A DNA stretch of 64,000 nt, from the NCBI GenBank assembly GCA_043228905.1, contig JBHGNT010000005.1, positions 7,378,001-7,442,000 on the forward strand. The letters run 5' to 3'. The DNA comes from Azolla caroliniana (Eukaryota > Polypodiophyta). A program made the translations under genes and the position numbers. Positions 28,941-39,615 of this stretch are shown here, in pieces; the first letter of the stretch is position 1; every line of letters begins with the position of its first letter. Under the pieces are notes generated by a model. It searched no databases. It worked only from the letters and a program-made list of their open reading frames with translations, and was not told the origin of the DNA.

Positions 28941-29914
28941 ATGGGGTGTCTTACTAGTCCGATCCTCTTCCGGCATGCATCCAGCTTGTCGGGTATCAAC
29001 ACTTTGGTCAGCATATCTGACTCGTTCTCGGCCGTGTGGATCTTCATCAGTGCGAACTCCTGGTCATCTACTCTTTCCCGGATCCAATGATACCTTCGTT
29101 GGATATGCTTCGTCCGGGAATGGTAGGCCGCATTCTTAGCAAGATGGATGGCACTTTGACTGACACAATATAGTCGGTATTCATCTTGCCGGATACCGAG
29201 CTCTTCGATGAAGTCCTTCATCCATAATATTTCCTTGCCGGCTTCCACAGCCGCCATGTACTCCGCCTCCGTGGTTGACAATGCAACCGTCTTCTGCAGC
29301 CTCGACTGCCACGAAACAGCTCCCCCTGCATATGTCATTACGTACCCGGATGTAGACCGGCTGGTATCCACATCAGCCGACATGTCCGAATCGGTGTAAC
29401 CGTCAAGTTGAGGTTTTCCAGAGCCGAATCGGAGACACATATTTGAAGTGCCCTTCAAGTACCGGAGTATCCATTTGACCGCGTTCCAGTGCTCCTTGCC
29501 GGGATTGCTCATAAACCGGCTCACCACTCCAACGGCGTATCCTATATCCGGTCGGGTACAAACCATTGCGTACATTAAGCTCCCGACGGCAGAGGCATAT
29601 GGAATCTTCATCATATCTGCCTTCTCTGCTTTCGTCTTCGGGCTTTGCTTACCGGATAACCTGCAGTTTGCCGGAAGTGTCGATCCGACCGGTTTCGCAT
29701 CTGACATGTTGAACCAGTGAAGCACCTTTGTCACGTACTTCTCCTGTGACAGCCATAATTGCTTCGCTGACTGGTTCCGGATAATATGCATCCCCAGCAT
29801 CTGTCTTGTCGGACCCAAGTCTTTCATTGAGAAGGTCCGGTTGAGGGCCTTCTTCAGCATCCGTATTTTGACTTGGTCCCGTCCGACGATCAACATGTCG
29901 TCCACGTACAGAAG
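28941..29914 (-). pseudogene. Copia A2 RT C-terminal part and RNase H (inverted segment)
   Basis: Minus-strand ORF with VDDMLIVGRDQ at its start, then FSMKDLGPTRQMLGM, CTRPDIGYAVGVVSR, RNase H GYTDSDMSADVDTS, ALSTTEAEYMA, SQSAIHLAKN and the end GLVRHPMPE. It resumes the RT exactly where the plus-strand part stops. One difference from A1 is YCVSQS in place of YCDSQS, which replaces an expected RNase H catalytic Asp with Val. Confidence 0.9.
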
Positions 29915-30560
29915 TGTTGGGAGACAGGTCCCTCCAAATGGGAAGGGAGAAGAATAGTGTTGATGAACAAACTCTGTCGAGGCCGAAACCGGATGAGGAG
30001 TACCCGGCTACGGAGAGTCGGATGGTGCAGACCCGGTGAGAACCGGTTGAGGAGTGCCCGGCTACAGAGAGTCGGATGGTGCAGACCCGGTGAGGAGTGC
30101 TCACCGGATGAAGAGACATATTCGTAAATATGTTTCTTAGAATCCATCATGGCTATATTTGTAAATAGTCGAAAAGTCATATTAGTATAAATATGACTTA
30201 GGGCAAACTTTTAGAAAGTGGTGTTGTCATTCTTGTTGGTGCAAGGAGAGAGAGAGCGTGTAACTGTGTATAGAGAGAGAGAGAGAGAAAGAGGTCGTTG
30301 CCTCTGTTGTAACCGCCGCCTATGGCGAGGATCGTGAGCACAAGGTCATTGCCTCCGTGAACTCACTGTTGTACATTCTAACATAGTGATAGTTTGCAGC
30401 CTTTGGGCTGCCGTGGTTTTTTCCCTTAGTTTGGGTTTTCCACGTAAACATCCTCCTACTCGTCTCTTCTTCGTGTCGTTCATTATTTCCCATTTTCTGT
30501 GTATGATTCTAAGCTCGGTTGTGGCCGAGCGTTGCGTATAAGGAGCGTGCAATTCCGTCA
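29915..30560 (+). repeat. Forward LTR of the copia A2 family
   Basis: TGTTGGGAGACAGG to TTCCGTCA, 646 bp, preceded by AGAAG and followed by ATAAG. The different flanks fit an LTR made by exchange between two insertions. It contains repeats of GTCGGATGGTGCAGACCCGG type at 30000-30100. Confidence 0.85.
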
Positions 30561-31219
30561 ATAAGGACTCTTGAGATATATGTTTCTTTTAACAAAACAT
30601 ATATGGGCAAATGCCTCGCACATCTCTTATACGCATAAAACGTTAAACATTAAACATGAGCAACCTATTTGGTTAGCTCAAGTGTTTAATGCATTTGTTC
30701 TCGAGGTCTCGAGTTCAAATATGACCAAGACCATACAACATTGTTGATACATATGACTATAATACATGTTTAGACGTTAGGTCTAATTGTTACGGGCATG
30801 ACCATATGATATCCCGCAGTGAGAATTTACCGCAGTATTCTATACACGTGGATAAGTGTGAGGGTTAAATGAGAGTGTAAAGAAGGGGAGGATTACTTTT
30901 AATCCTCGGGATTGAGACACCCGTTATCAATCCCCCGTTAGGCCAAGTGTGAACTTGCATGGGGGCCTTGGGTATCGCTATAATTATGAGGCCTAACTAC
31001 CCTCATTTCATCATATCTTGACTACATTGAGACTCTGTTTCGTGGTGGGTCAACTCTTGTAGCGAGCGCGCCAGCACCAGGTACAACCTGCCACGATGAT
31101 GGTATGGGACGCCGATCGGGGCTCGAGTCCGTCTCGATTCCTTCGCTCGAGGGTGGTCGGGTGGATCGGCACCCTTCTTTCTCTCTCTCCTTTCTATCTA
31201 TCTGTCTTTTATCCTTATC
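30561..31219. other. Non-coding DNA between copia A2 and copia B1
   Basis: No gene recognised. A tRNA-like stretch (about 30668-30725) has GGTTAGCTCAAG and GAGTTCAAAT boxes but lacks a clean B box. The right end (31170-31219), before B1, is probably part of the same TGTCA-type LTR that resumes at 37714 once B1 and the solo LTR are removed. Confidence 0.4.
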
Positions 31220-31224
31220 ATATG

Positions 31225-31264
31225 TGTAAACGTAAGTGTTTGCGGAAGCGTAAAACAGAGAACA

Positions 31265-31298
<34 letters not shown>

Positions 31299-31627
31299 CA
31301 GAACGTAATTTCCAAAATTATATAAAGACTCTACCTTTACACACTGTGCTAAGCACTATTTATACAAGTCCGCTTGGGATTGACAGAAGTACCATGTACT
31401 TCAATGCTCACACGAGCATCTGACACTTACTACGAGACTATAGATACCTAGTAGTCCATCCTATTCTAGGCTTCCGATTGGACTACCGGTTGCGGATTGC
31501 ACCCGGCCTCCACTGCTTGCCGGTTCGGTTGCTCACCGTCATACCGATCCGTTTCGCCCGATCCGTCTCGCTTACCGGCTCCGGCTTATTCAGCCGATCC
31601 GGCTCCGGTTGAGCTTGCCGCTCAACA
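31225..31627 (-). repeat. 3' LTR of copia B1
   Basis: 403 bp. It pairs with 36613-37016. It contains an AG run (31270-31300) and a TATA-like box (CTATTTATACAAG on the plus strand, about 31359). Confidence 0.93.
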
Positions 31628-31639
31628 CTCCCCCTCAAG
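31628..31639 (-). other. Polypurine tract of copia B1
   Basis: CTTGAGGGGGAG on the minus strand, directly beside the 3' LTR. The same 12 bases recur at 32339-32350, just after the end of the RNase H coding region. Confidence 0.85.
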
Positions 31640-32338
31640 CTCAACCTGAGGTGGGGTCGTAGTGTCGACCTCTGTGGCAGCTTCTCCTGGCGTCACTCCG
31701 CCTTGCTCACGCTCCTCGTCCGGTCCCGTCCCGTTTGCTGCGACCCCTTCGGTTCTGCGCGCCTCGACCCTCTCGGTCGGCATGTCTGCTCAATAGGCCC
31801 ATCTCAACAATCACGTTGCTGTGACTCCGGCACTTGCCGATCCGTCAGTTCTCCCACGATGGCATCGACTTCCGCTGTGTCCGTGTCCCCTTGGCCTTCA
31901 GTCGATCCGACTCATCCGGATCCATCTGTTGATTCGAGTCAGCTGTCTCCGACTCGTTCCAGCTCTTGTCAGAATCGGTACACTCCGATTCAACTTCCGG
32001 CTTCAGGCCTCTCACCACATCAGACCACTTCCGAGTCTTGGCCTTCTCCATGCTTCCCTCAGCTTCTTCAGCCGGTGAACCGAAATCGAATTCTTCATTC
32101 GACTCCGCATCATGGTCAATACCGTCGTGATGACCTCCGCACAGCATGCACTTCTCTTCCTGAGTGCACAACTCTTCTTCACAGCCTCTTGCTCCGACCT
32201 GTTCGGATGTGTCGACTTCCTTCGTCGACTCGGCTTCCTTCATCTTCCGGCTCTCCTCTTCTTCCGGCTCTCCTCTTACCGACGGGTTCAACAGTTTTTT
32301 GGCCTTTGCCCGTTTCGGTAGAGACTTTGCCCTTGCTT
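31640..32338 (-). other. Extra segment of copia B1 between two purine tracts, with a 148-codon ORF
   Basis: In most copia elements pol is followed at once by the purine tract and LTR, as in A1 here. In B1 an additional segment of about 0.7 kb separates them, bounded by the repeated tract CTTGAGGGGGAG. On the minus strand, 31845-32291 is open for 148 codons. The predicted protein is acidic and Ser/Glu-rich, with CMLCGGHHDGIDHD and RKWSDVVRGLKPEVESE, and I recognise no family. It may be captured host sequence or an accessory ORF. The sister B2 is truncated before this region and cannot be compared. Confidence 0.6.
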
Positions 32339-32350
32339 CTCCCCCTCAAG

Positions 32351-33960
32351 TGCGGCACGTCGAGATGTTGAATACCAAGCATGTCGGTAAAGTGCTGCAA
32401 CTTGTCCGATCCGAGCGGCTTGGTGAAGATATCGGCAAGTTGCCGATCCGTATGAACATACCGTAGGTCAACTTCACCGCTCAGGACCCGCTCACGCACG
32501 AAGTGGTAGTGCACCTCGATGTGCTTTGTGCGAGCATGGAACACGGGGTTCCTGGCGAGCTGCAGGCTGCTCATGTTATCGCAGTAAATCGGGATCGGGT
32601 TTGTTACCTCGATCCGCAAGTCTCGCAGCAGTCGCCGAAGCCAAATGGCTTCACAAGTGGCAATGGTAGCGGCCCGGTACTCAGCCTCAGTGCTTGACAA
32701 AGCCACTGTGGGCTGCTTCTTGCTGCTCCACGCAACGGTCGCGCTACCTATGGAGAACATGTATCCGGAAGTGGAGCGGCGATCAGACGCATCACCGGCC
32801 CAGTCAGCATCTGTGTAACCGACAAGCTCTTCGGGTATACCTCGCCGGTATAGCAGTCCCCGGTCCTTAGTGCCGCTGACATACCGTAATATAGGTTGCG
32901 CGCACTAAAGGTGCTCCACAGTCGGCTTCTGCATGAACTGACTTACAATGCCGACCGGATAGCTGATGTCGGGTCGGGTGATGGTTAAGTAGATCAGGCT
33001 TCCGACAACCTGTCGGAACCGTTTCTCATTGCAGGCCGGTCCGGAGTTGGGACGGAGCTTCTGGTTCCGGTCCGGGGGTGAGGAGACAGGTCGGCAATCC
33101 GTCATGCCGAACTTATACAGCATATTCAACACGTAATGTCGTTGTGAGAGCAATATGTCGTCGGGGGTCCGGATCACTTCGATCCCAAGAAAATAATGAA
33201 GGTCCCCCAGGTCCTTCATTTCGAATGCGTCCGACAACTGGGACTTGACGCGGTTGATTTCGGGAAGACCCGGTCCGGTGATGACTAAATCATCCACATA
33301 CAAGAGTATACATACCGGACCGTCAGAGCCTTGCCGGATGAACAACGAAGAGTCCGACTTAGAGACAGCAAACCCCAGCTTACGCAACCGGTGCGTGATC
33401 TTTGCATTCCAAGCTCGGGGGGCTTGCTTCAAGCCGTAAAGCGACTTCTTCAGTCGGCATACCGCCGATTTGTTCATCTCCAATTGAAATCCGGGGGGCT
33501 GAGTCATAAAGACTTCTTCTTCAAGCTCTCCTTGAAGGAAGGCGTTCTTCACATCCATCTGGTGAAGATGCCACCCCCTTGCCGCAGCAACCGCCAGTAC
33601 CACACAAACCGTCGTCATCTTCGCCACAAGAGCGAAGGTCTCGTCATAGTCGATTTCGTGGGTCTGCGCGTATCCCTTCGCCACTAACCGGGCTTTGTAC
33701 CGGTTAACAGAACCGTCGGCGTTGTACTTGACCTTGTACACCCACTTGCATCCGATCGGTTTACAGTGACGGGGAGGATCAACTAGGTCCCAAGTTTCGT
33801 TGGCATCGAGTGCCCGCATTTCTTCGTCCATAGCGGCACGCCAGTTTGCGTCCTTTGCCGCTTCTGCGTAACTCTCCGGCTCGCGCACTTCTGTCACCTT
33901 AGTCATGTACGCATAATGATGCGCCATGTATTCATTGTACCCGTACCGCACGACGGGATC
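32351..33960 (-). pseudogene. Copia B1 RT and RNase H
   Basis: The minus-strand ORF from 33951 gives [51 protein letters not shown], the catalytic LLYVDDLVITG (about 33280), FEMKDLGDLHYFLGIEV and TRPDISYPVGIVSQFM. It stops at a TAG (32904-32906) and then continues in the same frame through [21 protein letters not shown] (about 32700), [13 protein letters not shown] and [16 protein letters not shown] single stop therefore separates RT from RNase H. Another stop near 33966 separates it from the upstream part. Confidence 0.88.
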
Positions 33961-35381
33961 CTTCTAACGGGTTGATCGGCGCAATGCACCGTCACCTGAA
34001 TTGAGGCCCTTCTTGGCCAGTTCGGTCTTCGTTGCCGAAGATCTGCCTTTCTCCTTTCCGGAGTCGGATACGCACCGATCCGACTCATCGTTGCCGGTTT
34101 CGAATTCCGGCATCTTCCTCTTCCCCTTCTCTTTGCGCGTGAACCGTTTCCTCGGTTCCTTGCGCGGGGAGAGCATGGCAGAGTCTCCACCACTTGCCGT
34201 CTCTTCATCCGACTAGTCCAACCGACTCAGTCGCTCGTTCGGTCCACTCAACCGTAACGATTCCGGACTCTCATCTTGAGTCCCGGCTTCATCATCCTCT
34301 GCCAGGGCTGATTCAGGCTCACTGGCCTGATCTTCCGACATTGGGTCGGGATCGGAAGTCGGAGTCGGTACGGAGTACCAGGATGCCGATTCGTAGAACT
34401 CGACATCCCGGCTAACTCGGACTTCCTTCGTCCGGGGGTTCTTAAGTTCGGCTTGCGCCCGAAATACAGCTCATGAGCTGACACCTTGTCACCAATGCGG
34501 TTTTGTATGTAGACGGCCGTCCGGACCGCCTCCGCCCAGTAGAACCGAGGCATGCTCTTCTCCTCAAGCATTGTCCTTGCCGCTTCAACGAGTGTCCGGT
34601 TCTTCCTTTCGGCCACACCGTTTTGCTCTGGTGTGTATCTGCAGCTGAACTCTCGCCGAATTCCCTTCTGCTGCAGATAACTAGTGAATTGGCTGGAAAA
34701 ATATTCCTTTCCGCCATCCGACCGAAGGCATTTGATCTTCCTCTCCGATTCCCGTTCCACCATCTTCCGGAGGCTCCGGAAACAGTCGAAGACTTTGCTC
34801 TTCCACTCAATGAGGTAGATCCAAGTATGCCGAGTATAGTCGTCGATGAAGGAGACGAAGTATCGGCTCCCGCCAAGGCTTACACTTTGTGCCGATCCCC
34901 ACACATCCGAATGGATGAGATCGAGCTTGTTACGGCTCCGGTTCCGTTCGGTGGGGAATGGAAGCCGGTGTTGCTTCCCAAGTTGGCAGGCTTCACAAAT
35001 TTCGGCCCTCCGGCCGCTGAACTTCGGCAAACCAAAAACGACTTGTTTCGTTTGCAAATCTTGAAGCCTCCGGTAGTTGACGTGGCCTATCCGCTTGTGC
35101 CACAGGTCGATGTCCGACTCGACCTTCTGTCGTTTCGCGAACAGAGCGGTGCCAACGTCATTGGTGTCGAGGATAAAAATCCTCCCGTCTCTGCGCCCTT
35201 GCGCAATGACTTCACCCTCATCCTCAATGAAGCACCCGAGGTGCGTAAACCGCACCTGCATCCCCTGGTCGACAATCTGACCGACGGACACCAGGTTCTT
35301 CGTGATTGTCGGAACGTGTAATACATTCATCAGCTTCCCTTTCTGTCCGACGTGGCTTAGAGGGACTTCTCCGACGTGCAC
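33961..35381 (-). pseudogene. Copia B1 GAG_pre-integrase and integrase, with a deletion
   Basis: The minus-strand ORF 35381-34248 has LWHKRIGHVNYRRLQ and CEACQLGKQHRL (zinc region), LIHSDVWG (first catalytic Asp), FIDDYTRHTWIYL, LRSDGGKEY (second Asp), EQNGVAERKNRTL (third, Glu) and FGRKPNLR. There about 55 codons present in B2 (the RIFGSIAYVHV to NPQTK region, about 3400-3560) are missing and the frame is lost. The remaining linker to RT (33961-34250) is acidic and broken. Confidence 0.85.
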
Positions 35382-35417
35382 AATTGGGTGAGGAGTGTCG
35401 TCTCCGGTTTCGACTAC

Positions 35418-36518
35418 TCATGGTTTATCTGGTTTCTCCAGAAAGGAGAACCACTCTTTGTGGCTCGTCATGTGGTTCGACGCGCCGGAATCAACATACC
35501 ACACTTCCTCCGTTTTGGAAGTGGTCTTCTTCATTGAGTTTGCCTTGTGATTCATCACCAAGGCTGGCCCCTTACCGGCCTTTCCGGTTCCGGATCCTCC
35601 TAATCCGTTTGCGTAGTGCGAGTTTTGCCGGCCATCCTTACCGGTCTTGCCGGATCCGGATTTGTCCGAATCGGCACGCTTTCTCCAGCACTCACTTTCC
35701 CTGTGGCCTTTTTTGCCACAGTACCAGCATTCCGTAGCGGATTTGTCTTGCCGGCCTCCGGTACCGCCTTGACTCCCCCTACTTGTGGAAGTCCCGGAAC
35801 TGCTGTCGGCACGCTCATAGTGCCTCCATTCCTGCTCTTGCCGGCCGCCTCCATTGCGTGCCGACTCACCTCTTCCACCACACCCACGGAGCCGATCTGT
35901 TCCCGTGTACAGCATTCGGCTGTCCGGGGATGCACTGTTAGATGCACCGGCGTGGTTCTCCTCTACAAGGAGCATTGACTGTAAGTCGAAGAATGAGGGT
36001 GTATTCTCCCTTGTACACACCGCAGTCCGGAACGCTCCGAACTTGGACGCCAGGCCTTCGAGACATACCTGCACCATCTCGTCTTCCTCTACGGTAACAT
36101 TGATAGAGGCGAGCGAGTCGCAGATCTCCTTTATCCGGCCCGTGTAGTCTGCCACGGACATGTTCTTCTGTCGAACATTGCTCAACTCCTGTCTGAGTTG
36201 CAGCTTCCGGGCAGTGGTGCTTGCGGCGAAAACCTTTTTCAGGTTCCCCCAAGCATCCTTCGGTGTCTTGGCGTCACGGATGTGGCTGAGCAGCTGATCG
36301 CCGACACTGGACGCGAAGCAGTACATCACCCTACTTGCCGCTTGTTCCCATACCGGGAAGTCCTTGTGTGCCGAGTCTGGCGCCGCATCATTTGCTCCTT
36401 CGACATAACTCCAGTACCCGTGTCCAAGCAGGTACTGGTGCATCTTGTAAGACCAGGATGCGTAGTTGCTCCTGTCGAGCTTCTCCACCGGGAGCGACAT
36501 AGCCATGCCTCTATTCAT
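35418..36518 (-). CDS. Copia B1 gag and protease start
   Basis: 366 codons, start MNRGMAMSLPVEKLDR at 36518, close to the primer site. A UBN2-type gag core covers residues about 15-190. A Gly/Ser/Arg-rich spacer follows, then the CCHC knuckle CWYCGKKGHRESEC (about 268) and protease motif VDSGASNHMTSH (about 343). It ends EKPDKP at a TGA where the related F element reads through (KPERPGYVET), so the stop is probably a mutation that truncates a longer polyprotein rather than a natural gag end. Confidence 0.85.
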   Translation of the reverse strand: MNRGMAMSLPVEKLDRSNYASWSYKMHQYLLGHGYWSYVEGANDAAPDSAHKDFPVWEQAASRVMYCFASSVGDQLLSHIRDAKTPKDAWGNLKKVFAASTTARKLQLRQELSNVRQKNMSVADYTGRIKEICDSLASINVTVEEDEMVQVCLEGLASKFGAFRTAVCTRENTPSFFDLQSMLLVEENHAGASNSASPDSRMLYTGTDRLRGCGGRGESARNGGGRQEQEWRHYERADSSSGTSTSRGSQGGTGGRQDKSATECWYCGKKGHRESECWRKRADSDKSGSGKTGKDGRQNSHYANGLGGSGTGKAGKGPALVMNHKANSMKKTTSKTEEVWYVDSGASNHMTSHKEWFSFLEKPDKP

Positions 36519-36600
36519 GTCTTCTACTATGTCTGTTCTCGACCTGTTAGGGTTTTCTTCTCAAGAGTAAATGTCTGCAGTAGAGGTTCTCAACCCTCGC

Positions 36601-36612
36601 GCTCTGATACCA
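36601..36612 (-). other. Primer-binding site of copia B1
   Basis: TGGTATCAGAGC on the minus strand, immediately next to the 5' LTR; initiator tRNA-Met type. Confidence 0.92.
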
Positions 36613-37016
36613 TGTAAACGTAAGTGTTTGCGGAAGTGTAAAACAGAGAACAACAGAGAGAGAGAGAGAGAAAGAGAGAGAGAGCAGAACGTAATTTCCA
36701 AAATTATATAAAGACTCTACCTTTACACATTGTGCTAAGCAGCACTATTTATACAAGTCCTCTTGGGACTGACAGAAGTACCATGTACTTCAATGCTCAC
36801 ACGAGCATCTGACACTTACTACGAGACTATAGATACCTAGTAGTCCATCCTATTCTAGGCTTCCGATTGGACTGCCGGTTACGGATTGCACCCGGCCTCC
36901 ACTGCTTGCCGGTTCAGTTGCTCACCGTCATACCGATCCGTTTCGCCCGATCCGTCTCGCTTACCGGCTCTGGCTTATTCAGCCGATCCGGCTCCGGTTG
37001 AGCTTGCCGCTCAACA
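36613..37016 (-). repeat. 5' LTR of copia B1
   Basis: 404 bp, very close to 31225-31627. Differences are mainly in the AG run and a short CAG insertion near 36742. Confidence 0.93.
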
Positions 37017-37035
37017 ATATGCTTACTTTAGATCA

Positions 37036-37311
37036 TGTTGGGAACTCGATGTTCCTTATGTCCGACGCTCGGCCACAACCGAGATTCTTTACATACACAG
37101 AAAAACAGGTAATGAAACGAGATACAAAAGAGGAGGAATGGTACACAGGAGGTATACGTGGAAAACCCCAAAATAGGGGAAAAACCACGGCAGCCCACAA
37201 GCTGCAAACTGTCACTATGTAGAGATATACAACAGTGAGATCACTGAGGCAACGACCTCGTGCTCACAGATCTTCGCCACAGGCGGCGGTTACAACAGAG
37301 GCAACGACCTC

Positions 37312-37377
<66 letters not shown>

Positions 37378-37713
37378 CTGTATATCTCTATACAGTTACG
37401 CGCACTGATTTCTTCTTACACCAACAAGAAAGAATAATAACAACATAAAATGACAACAACTACTTCTAAAAGTTTGCCCTAAGTCATATTTATACTAATA
37501 TGACTTTTTGGCTATTTACAAATGTAGCCTCGATGGTCTCCATCCAGCTCTCCGCAGTCGGGTACTCTCCATCCGGTTCATACCGGGCCTACACCATCCG
37601 ACTCTCCGCAGTCGGGTACTCCTCATCCGGTTCATACCGTTTCGGCCTCGGCCGAGTTTGTTCGTCGGCACTGGTCTTCTCACTTCCCATCCGGAGGGAC
37701 CTGTCTACCAACA
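37036..37713 (-). repeat. Solo LTR of the copia A family
   Basis: On the plus strand it runs from TGTTGGGAACTCG to CTGTCTACCAACA, with GATCA on both sides (37031-37035 and 37714-37718). No internal region is attached, so it is a solo LTR left by recombination between two LTRs. It includes a 58-bp TC run (about 37314-37373) and the GCAGTCGGGTACTC repeat typical of the A2 LTR. Confidence 0.93.
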
Positions 37714-37813
37714 GATCATAACTCTAACATTAATGGTTGAGGTTTTCAATTATGGATTACAAGGTTCGAGGTTCAAGTCCGGGTGACGTCATAATGGTCA
37801 TGTATTCATGACA
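37714..37813 (-). repeat. TGTCA-type LTR fragment (E2)
   Basis: On the minus strand it starts TGTCATGAATACATGACC at 37813, like the gypsy E LTR, and it was inserted in the integrase of A3 next to ATTAC. It carries an antisense B box (GTTCAAGTC, about 37776). It continues to the left of the solo LTR and of B1 (CTTACTTTAGATCA, 37022-37035), and probably to before 31219. Confidence 0.7.
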
Positions 37814-38238
37814 ATTACGGTGTCGTTCATTCTCTCGACCAGTCTGTTTAGCTCTGGCGTCTTCGGCACGGTGTATTCAAGCCGGATTCCCTTCGACCGA
37901 AAGTACTCCTTGAACTGCCCTCAATATTCACCTTCGTTGTCGGCTCGAACCGCCTTTAGCTTTGGGTTGTTTTCTCTCTCGACTCTCACATGAAACTCCT
38001 TGAAGACGGACAATACATGGTCATCTATGAAGGTCACAAAGTATTTCAATCCGCCATGTGACTTCGTGTCCACGGAGCATACATCGGTATGCACGAGTTC
38101 AAGCGGTGCCTTCTGTCTCATCGGTGGTCTCGACCAGAAGGAGGTTCTATTCTGCTTGTCGGCCAAACAATCATTGCACTTCTCAAGTTGCACGTTATTA
38201 ACCTCTGGAATGAGGTTATTGTTGGCAAGTCTCCGTAT

Positions 38239-38425
38239 CCCCTTCTCACTCATGTGACACTGTCACTTGTGCCACAGATCACCAACTCTGTCGACTGCCA
38301 CGTTTACTTCCGACCGACATATGACCGACAAGTCTCTGCACTCCCTTCTTACTCATGTGACACAATCACTTATACCACAAATCACCGACAATGTCGACTG
38401 CCATGTTTGCTTCCGACCAACATAT
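38239..38425 (-). repeat. About 102-bp tandem duplication in copia A3
   Basis: Bases 38239-38325 and 38341-38425 are diverged copies (CTCATGTGACAC, GTCGACTGCCA, CTTCCGACC). They cover the codons that in A1 read around DELWHKRLCHMSEKG. Confidence 0.8.
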
Positions 38426-38467
38426 CCGAGCATGCATCAGATAGAGTGCTAATCTTTTTAGATCGGG

Positions 38468-38988
38468 TGTCACGGACACACCAACGCTAGACTACGACAA
38501 AGCACAGATGACGAGGCTACAACAGATAAGCTTACGAACGTGGAACTCGACGTGATGGGGATAGAAACTCGGGAAGTTGGGAGCAACCAGATGAGGAACT
38601 TAAGACGCTAGGAACAATACACTAGCATAAAGACAGAGATGTAAATCAAGGAGAGAAGATGGGGTGAAACGAGAATACTAGATTGATGTGTCAATGACTG
38701 GAGTTGAATCCCTTAAAAGGGATCGAGGAGGTTACAAGTATTTATACTATGAGTTGAAGTGCATGGCATTAGAATATTCGGGAGAATATTCTAGAACCCT
38801 CTAGAACCTTCTAGTTCTAGAACTTTCTAAAAACTCCAAGAACTTGAAATAGATAATCTACTACTAATCTACTAAGATATATATAACATGACCATATATT
38901 TGGTGGTGTTGGTTAGAACACAACACTTGACTATATATAAGAGGTCAAGAGTTCAAATCTTGACATGAATGTTGGCATGTTTTTGATA
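38468..38988 (-). repeat. Solo LTR H, TGTCA-type, inserted in copia A3
   Basis: 521 bp. On the plus strand it runs from TGTCACGGACAC to TTTTTGATA, with TCGGG (38463-38467) and TTGGG (38989-38993) as a slightly decayed 5-bp target duplication. The surrounding A3 codons (KFSKRSLIVA / RSKK..TLYLM) rejoin when it is removed. It contains CTAGAAC-rich stretches as in gypsy E LTRs and an antisense tRNA-like box (GTTCAAATC, about 38950). Bases 38468-38760 recur at 442-700. Confidence 0.85.
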
Positions 38989-39615
38989 TTGGGCCACAAT
39001 CAGGCTTCTTTTGCTGAATTTCGTGATGTCGTTTTGGATTCTACCTATGTAGCCTTTGTCATCTAGCCGTCTGACTAATATCAGGTTCAGTCGAACCTCG
39101 GGAATGTGTCAGACATCTTTTAGTACCAGTCGACACCCAGTCAACGTTACCAGGCACACATCTCTGATGCCGACAATTCGACATGCACCGTCATTTCCCA
39201 TCCTAACAAGACCGTGGTCTCCAGCCTTGTATGTTGAGAAGCACTTTCTATCGGGGGTCAAGTGGACACGAATTGACTACCCATGTCGATTCGTTATCGA
39301 CAAGGTTCACCTCGTTTTGCTCACCAATGAGCAGCAATTCCTCCTCACTTGTCACGATTGCCTACATACCCTTTCAGTCCGAACTCTTCTTCGAGTCAGC
39401 ATTGTCGACTCCCCCTTTTTCCTTTCGGAAGTGTCGGCAATTTTTCTGGAAGTGTCGTATCATCCCACAATAGACGCACATGGGCCTCCCCCTTAACTTC
39501 GTCCTTGTCCTCGACTTCTCTTGGTTTTGGGGACTCCAATTTTGGCCTCTTCCTCTATGTGTGTCACTTTCCGTGACTAGTGCCTTCGGGTTGGAAACCT
39601 TGTCCTTCCGATGAA

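Larger units (their letters stand above)
24966..30560 (+). mobile_element. Ty1/copia retrotransposon A2 with an inverted 3' third
   Basis: A relative of A1. The plus-strand part has a truncated 5' LTR (24966-25139), a primer site at about 25142, and gag to RT (25170-28233). At CTTCT (28229-28233), just before the RT YVDD, the element meets an LTR in reverse orientation (28234-28940). Then comes the rest of RT and RNase H on the minus strand (28941-29914), ending in AGAAG, the reverse complement of CTTCT. A forward LTR follows (29915-30560). This order is what recombination between an inverted LTR inserted at CTTCT and the element's own 3' LTR would give. Frameshifts and a stop make it dead. 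Confidence 0.88.
31225..37016 (-). mobile_element. Ty1/copia retrotransposon B1 (full length, few lesions)
   Basis: Complete minus-strand element with TGTAAACG...CTCAACA LTRs (31225-31627 and 36613-37016) and ATATG duplications at 31220-31224 and 37017-37021. Order on the minus strand: LTR, primer site, gag, protease, integrase, RT, RNase H, an extra 711-bp segment, purine tract, LTR. Gag and RT frames are long but the polyprotein is broken by a TGA after the protease motif, an internal integrase deletion and isolated stops. It is the best-preserved copy of the B family in the window. Confidence 0.93.

Noticed and set aside
31703-32371. 222-codon plus-strand ORF in the extra segment of copia B1
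   Set aside because: Ser/Pro/Leu-rich shadow of the acidic minus-strand ORF; the element reads on the minus strand.
37316-37373. Long TC run as a possible functional element
   Set aside because: It is a microsatellite present at the same place in all A-family LTRs in shorter form; simple expansion explains it.
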